Positions 61,501 to 64,000 of a DNA stretch of 64,000 bases are shown in pieces. The stretch is taken from assembly GCA_951812615.1 (NCBI GenBank), contig CATOSU010000002.1:62001-126000 (forward strand), read 5' to 3'. The translations under genes and the position numbers were made by a program. Below the pieces are notes generated by a model. The model saw only the letters and a list, made by a program, of their open reading frames with translations. It was not told the DNA's origin and did no database searches. Positions within the stretch are counted from its first letter, which is position 1. Each line of letters begins with the position of its first letter. This DNA comes from an uncultured Paracoccaceae bacterium (lineage in GTDB: Bacteria; Pseudomonadota; Alphaproteobacteria; Rhodobacterales; Rhodobacteraceae).

Positions 61501-62196
61501 ATGAAATACACCTTCGATCCCGCCCCAATACCGACCGTCGCGGTCGCTGGCAGCGACGAGCGCCTGCCTGTCCGCCGGATATTCTGTGTTGGCCGAAATT
61601 ACGCCGCGCATGCCCGCGAGATGGGAAAAGACCCGGACCGCGATCCGCCGTTCTTTTTCACCAAACCTGCTGACGCGGTTGTGGATACGGGCGAGGTGGT
61701 CGCTTACCCGCCGGAAACCGACAATTTCCACTTTGAGGCTGAGCTCGTAGCGGTGATAGGAACTGCCGGAAACAACATTTCCGAAGAGAATGCGCTCGAC
61801 CATGTCTGGGGTTTTGCCGTGGGCAATGATCTGACGCGCCGCGACCTGCAATTGAAGGCACGCGAGCAGGGACGCCCTTGGGATTGGGGCAAAGCGTTTG
61901 ACCGGTCCGCCGTGATCGGTCCGGTTCATCCCGTGACTGCGGTCGGGCATCCGGACAAAGGGGCCATTCGTCTGACGGTGAACGGCGACGTTAAACAAGA
62001 GGCCGATCTGGCCGACCTTATCTGGTCCGTACCCGAAATTGTCTCGATCCTGTCACATTCAATGGAACTGCGTCCCGGCGATCTGATCATGACCGGCACC
62101 CCGGCCGGCGTTGGTGCATTGGTCGAAGGCGATACATGTATCGTATCAATTGACGGGCTGGGAAACATTTCAACCAAGATCGGTCCGCGTGCATGA
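61501..62196 (+). CDS. Fumarylpyruvate hydrolase (fumarylacetoacetate hydrolase family)
   Basis: A 231-residue enzyme that should split fumarylpyruvate to fumarate and pyruvate. The ATG at 61501 is preferred. Family motifs are RIFCVGRNYAAHAREMG, the metal ligands in FHFEAELVAVIG, GNDLTRRDLQLKAREQGRPW, KAFDRSAVIGPVHP and GDLIMTGTPAGVG. It is followed by maiA with a four-base overlap. Gene order and the gentisate dioxygenase assign it to the gentisate route over tyrosine breakdown. Confidence 0.9.
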   Translation: MKYTFDPAPIPTVAVAGSDERLPVRRIFCVGRNYAAHAREMGKDPDRDPPFFFTKPADAVVDTGEVVAYPPETDNFHFEAELVAVIGTAGNNISEENALDHVWGFAVGNDLTRRDLQLKAREQGRPWDWGKAFDRSAVIGPVHPVTAVGHPDKGAIRLTVNGDVKQEADLADLIWSVPEIVSILSHSMELRPGDLIMTGTPAGVGALVEGDTCIVSIDGLGNISTKIGPRA

Positions 62197-62519
62197 CGCT
62201 GCGTTTGCACAACTTTTTCCGGTCCTCGACATCAACGCGCCTGCGTGCGGCACTGAACCTCAAAGGGTTGGACTACGACTATGTGGCCTATGTGCTTCGC
62301 GATGGCGAGACGCGTACGCCCGGTTATCTGGATATGAACCCCACCGGACTGGTGCCGACGCTAGAACGCGAAGACGGATCATTCCTGATGCAGTCGCTCG
62401 CGATCATTGAATGGCTGGAAGAAACCTATCCAGAGCCCGCGCTGCTGCCGCCCGATCCGGACGGCCGGGCGCGGGTGCGCTCGCTTGCCTATATGATCGC
62501 CTGCGAGGTTCATCCGCTA
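62193..62519 (+). pseudogene. maiA: Maleylpyruvate isomerase, 5' part, interrupted by an insertion sequence
   Basis: The N-terminal 109 codons of a zeta-class glutathione S-transferase that converts maleylpyruvate to fumarylpyruvate with glutathione. It reads LRLHNFFRSSTSTRLRAALN (active-site Ser/Thr motif) to LAYMIACEVHPL at codon CTA 62517-62519. The IS begins at 62520. With the IS and one TA removed, the frame continues without a gap as HPL-NNLRVLKYLDDRLGASED, giving a normal 215-residue protein. As it stands the frame runs 56 codons into the IS and stops at 62685-62687. Confidence 0.93.
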
Positions 62520-63365
62520 GGCAGCGTACCTACAAAGAGCTTCACGTTTCCAGCGAGTTATGATTCACTTTCCGTAAAACAATGTGGGGAGCCGTGGAAT
62601 GGCGCGATCAGACTTGAGCGATTTGGAGTGGGAGTTCATCAAGGCTGTGCTCCCGAACAACAGCCGGGGTGTGAAGCGTGTCGATGATCGGCGCGTGATC
62701 AGTGGCATTTTCTATGTCTTGCGTACCGGCATCCCTTGGCGGGATTTGCCGGATCAATACGGCCCCTACACCACGGTGTACAACCGTTTCAACCGATGGA
62801 CTTATGCTGGCATCTGGGATCGTGTGATGGAGGCGGTCGCCGACGCGCACAACGTCGACACTGTGATGGTGGATGGAACATCCGTGCGTGTGCATCATTC
62901 AGCCGCAACGCTCAAAAAAACGACCCGCGTCGTTGCATGGGGCGGTCGCGGGGCGGGTTAACCACAAAAATTCACGCACTTACCAACCAAAACGGCCTGC
63001 CAATCCGCTATGAGCTGACGCCGGGCCAAGCCCATGACGCACCGCCCTGTGAACAGCTTTTGGATGGACTGCAGCCTGGGCAATATGTGCTCGCGGACAA
63101 GGCTTATGACGCAGACTGGATCCGTGAAATGATCTGGGAACAAGGCGCCATCGACGTAATCCCACCAAAGGCAAACCGGAAATTGCCCGCCGAGTTTGAC
63201 GCGGAAATTTACCGCGAACGCAATAAGATCGAGCGCTTCTTCGGCAGGCTCAAAGCTTCGTTCCGACGCATCGCGACCAGATATGAGAAAACCTCAGCCA
63301 ACTTCATGGCTATGATCAAACTCGCATCCGTAAGGCTATGGTGCCAGTTTTATGAGTCTGCTGCC
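62520..63365 (+). mobile_element. IS5-family (IS427-group) insertion sequence in maiA
   Basis: An 846-bp element flanked by a TA duplication (62518-62519 and 63366-63367), within a YTAR-like target. Imperfect terminal inverted repeats start GGCAGC at the left and, on the other strand, GGCAGC at the right (six identical, then partial matches to about base 17). It encodes a two-part transposase. The ends are fixed by the exact restoration of the maiA frame. Confidence 0.92.
62599..62961 (+). CDS. IS5/IS427 transposase, first part (orfA)
   Basis: A 120-codon frame from ATG 62599. It reads MARSDLSDLEWEFIKAVLPN, then the FYVLRTGIPWRDLP segment and the first catalytic Asp in DTVMVDGTSVRVHH. At the run of seven A (62914-62920) ribosomes can move back one base into the second frame. 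Without the shift the frame ends at 62961. Confidence 0.88.
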   Translation: MARSDLSDLEWEFIKAVLPNNSRGVKRVDDRRVISGIFYVLRTGIPWRDLPDQYGPYTTVYNRFNRWTYAGIWDRVMEAVADAHNVDTVMVDGTSVRVHHSAATLKKTTRVVAWGGRGAG

Positions 63366-63368
63366 TAA
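62910..63368 (+). CDS. IS5/IS427 transposase, second part (orfB), reached by -1 frameshift
   Basis: After the A7 run the -1 frame reads NDPRRCMGRSRGGLTTKIHA, LTPGQAHDAPPCEQLLDGL, VLADKAYDADWIRE (second Asp) and the Glu motif YRERNKIERFFGRLKASFRR. It ends FYESAA at TAA 63366-63368. The TAA stop is formed by the duplicated TA and the next maiA base, so the stop codon comes from the target site. Confidence 0.88.
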   Translation, partial: AQKNDPRRCMGRSRGGLTTKIHALTNQNGLPIRYELTPGQAHDAPPCEQLLDGLQPGQYVLADKAYDADWIREMIWEQGAIDVIPPKANRKLPAEFDAEIYRERNKIERFFGRLKASFRRIATRYEKTSANFMAMIKLASVRLWCQFYESAA

Positions 63369-63688
63369 ATAATCTGCGTGTTCTGAAATATCTCGATGAC
63401 CGGCTGGGCGCATCCGAAGACGCGGTCAAAGGGTGGTTTACCCACTGGGTGACCACCACCTTTGCGCCCCTCGAGCAATTGCTGGCCCAAAGCCCTCACA
63501 CCGGGCGCTATTGCCACGGCGATACCCCTACCCTCGCTGATCTGTGCCTCTATGCGCAGGTCTGGAATAATCGTCGGTTTGATATTGGGCTTGATCCATT
63601 CCCGACGATCGCCCGGATATTCCACGCACTTGGCGATCTGGAGGCGTTTGCTACCGCAGCTCCGCCGAAACAGCCCGATGCGATCTGA
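63368..63688 (+). pseudogene. maiA: Maleylpyruvate isomerase, 3' part
   Basis: The remaining 106 codons of the interrupted gene, starting NNLRVLKYLDDRLGASED and including the alpha-helical C-terminal domain with GDTPTLADLCLYAQVWNNRR. It ends KQPDAI at 63688. No start codon of its own lies close to the break. Confidence 0.92.
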
Positions 63689-63801
63689 CGAAATCGTCCG
63701 TGCTGCGGCCTTGTTCTGCGAATTTCGGTGCCGGAAACAGAAAGAAAGACGGCGCTACAAGTTCCTCCAGACATGGCCAATCAAAAAAGGAACGACCAGA
63801 T

Positions 63802-64000
63802 ATGAGTGATACACTGCGCCGTGAAGCGTTGGACTACCATCGGAGTGAACCGCGAGGCAAGCTTCAGGTTCTGCCGAGCAAACCGATGGCGACTCAGACT
63901 GACCTGGCGCTGGCTTACAGCCCTGGCGTCGCGATTCCCTGCGAGGAGATTGCCGCCAACCCCGCACTTGCAAGCGAATACACCATGCGCGGAAATCTGG
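63802..64000 (+). CDS. NADP-dependent malic enzyme, 5' part (runs off window)
   Basis: Only the first 66 codons are visible: [20 protein letters not shown], then [20 protein letters not shown]. These match the N-terminus of MaeB-type malic enzymes (the YSPGVA motif is diagnostic), usually about 750 residues. AAAGGAACGA lies upstream of the ATG. It would convert malate to pyruvate and NADPH. The gene continues past the right edge. Confidence 0.88.
   Translation, partial: MSDTLRREALDYHRSEPRGKLQVLPSKPMATQTDLALAYSPGVAIPCEEIAANPALASEYTMRGNL

Noticed and set aside
1..64000. CRISPR arrays, tRNA, rRNA, riboswitches
   Set aside because: No regularly spaced repeats, cloverleaf-like sequences or conserved RNA motifs were found on reading through either strand; this was by eye and small RNAs could be missed.

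Overview
The window looks like a marine alphaproteobacterium of the Rhodobacteraceae/Roseobacter type. This is inferred from GC-rich codon use, a TRAP transporter, MttB-like methyltransferase with a betaine-type ABC transporter, N-methylhydantoinase genes, and the families of the insertion sequences. No rRNA, tRNA, CRISPR array or replication origin was seen, so chromosome and plasmid cannot be told apart.

Layout. 1-2 kb: 3' part of hypF. 2.1-5.0 kb: a minus-strand pair of an exported DUF3604 protein and an outer-membrane MetA-type beta-barrel. 5.3-6.4 kb: a decayed IS3-family element that has replaced all but the last codons of an ABC permease gene. 6.4-7.8 kb: a fused double ATPase of the peptide/nickel ABC type. 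8.1-13.0 kb: an ArsR-controlled operon (AstE/AspA-type deacylase, PatB-type PLP lyase, ArsD, ArsA) with no arsenite efflux pump; two identical-architecture palindromes sit in the divergent promoter. 13.1-15.9 kb: acyl-CoA synthetase, then IS66 debris. 15.9-25.8 kb: a probable quaternary-amine block with a 2-hydroxyacid dehydrogenase, MttB homologue, LysR regulator, ABC transporter (ATPase, two permeases, binding protein), a second dehydrogenase and a DAO-type FAD oxidase. 26.2-30.6 kb: hyuB, hyuA and a RidA protein. 31.1-33.5 kb: an IS91-type element with its own tyrosine recombinase. 34.1-35.0 kb: a CBS-domain protein and fragments of ggt and dapE.

35.5-53.3 kb is the most striking part: a sigma-54 activator, then a complete minus-strand group-5-like soluble di-iron monooxygenase operon (prmA, prmB, prmC, prmD, amidohydrolase, DUF59 protein, GroEL-like chaperonin, Zn alcohol dehydrogenase). 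Its leader holds a sigma-54-like promoter and three TGTAACA repeats. Beyond it lie GNAT and VOC genes, a second-type rpoN, and five ORFs that include a WD40-like protein and several unrecognised ones.

53.3-54.7 kb is recombinase and IS30 debris. 54.7-63.7 kb is a 3-hydroxybenzoate/gentisate catabolic region: two MarR regulators, 3-hydroxybenzoate 6-hydroxylase, gentisate 1,2-dioxygenase, TRAP transporter (dctM carries two frameshifts), fumarylpyruvate hydrolase and a maleylpyruvate isomerase gene cut in two by a clean 846-bp IS5/IS427-type insertion. The window ends in the first codons of a malic enzyme gene.

The monooxygenase operon should oxidise a small alkane, ketone or phenol, with the chaperonin helping fold the hydroxylase and the dehydrogenase taking the alcohol. 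The gentisate route would deliver fumarate and pyruvate, next to malic enzyme.
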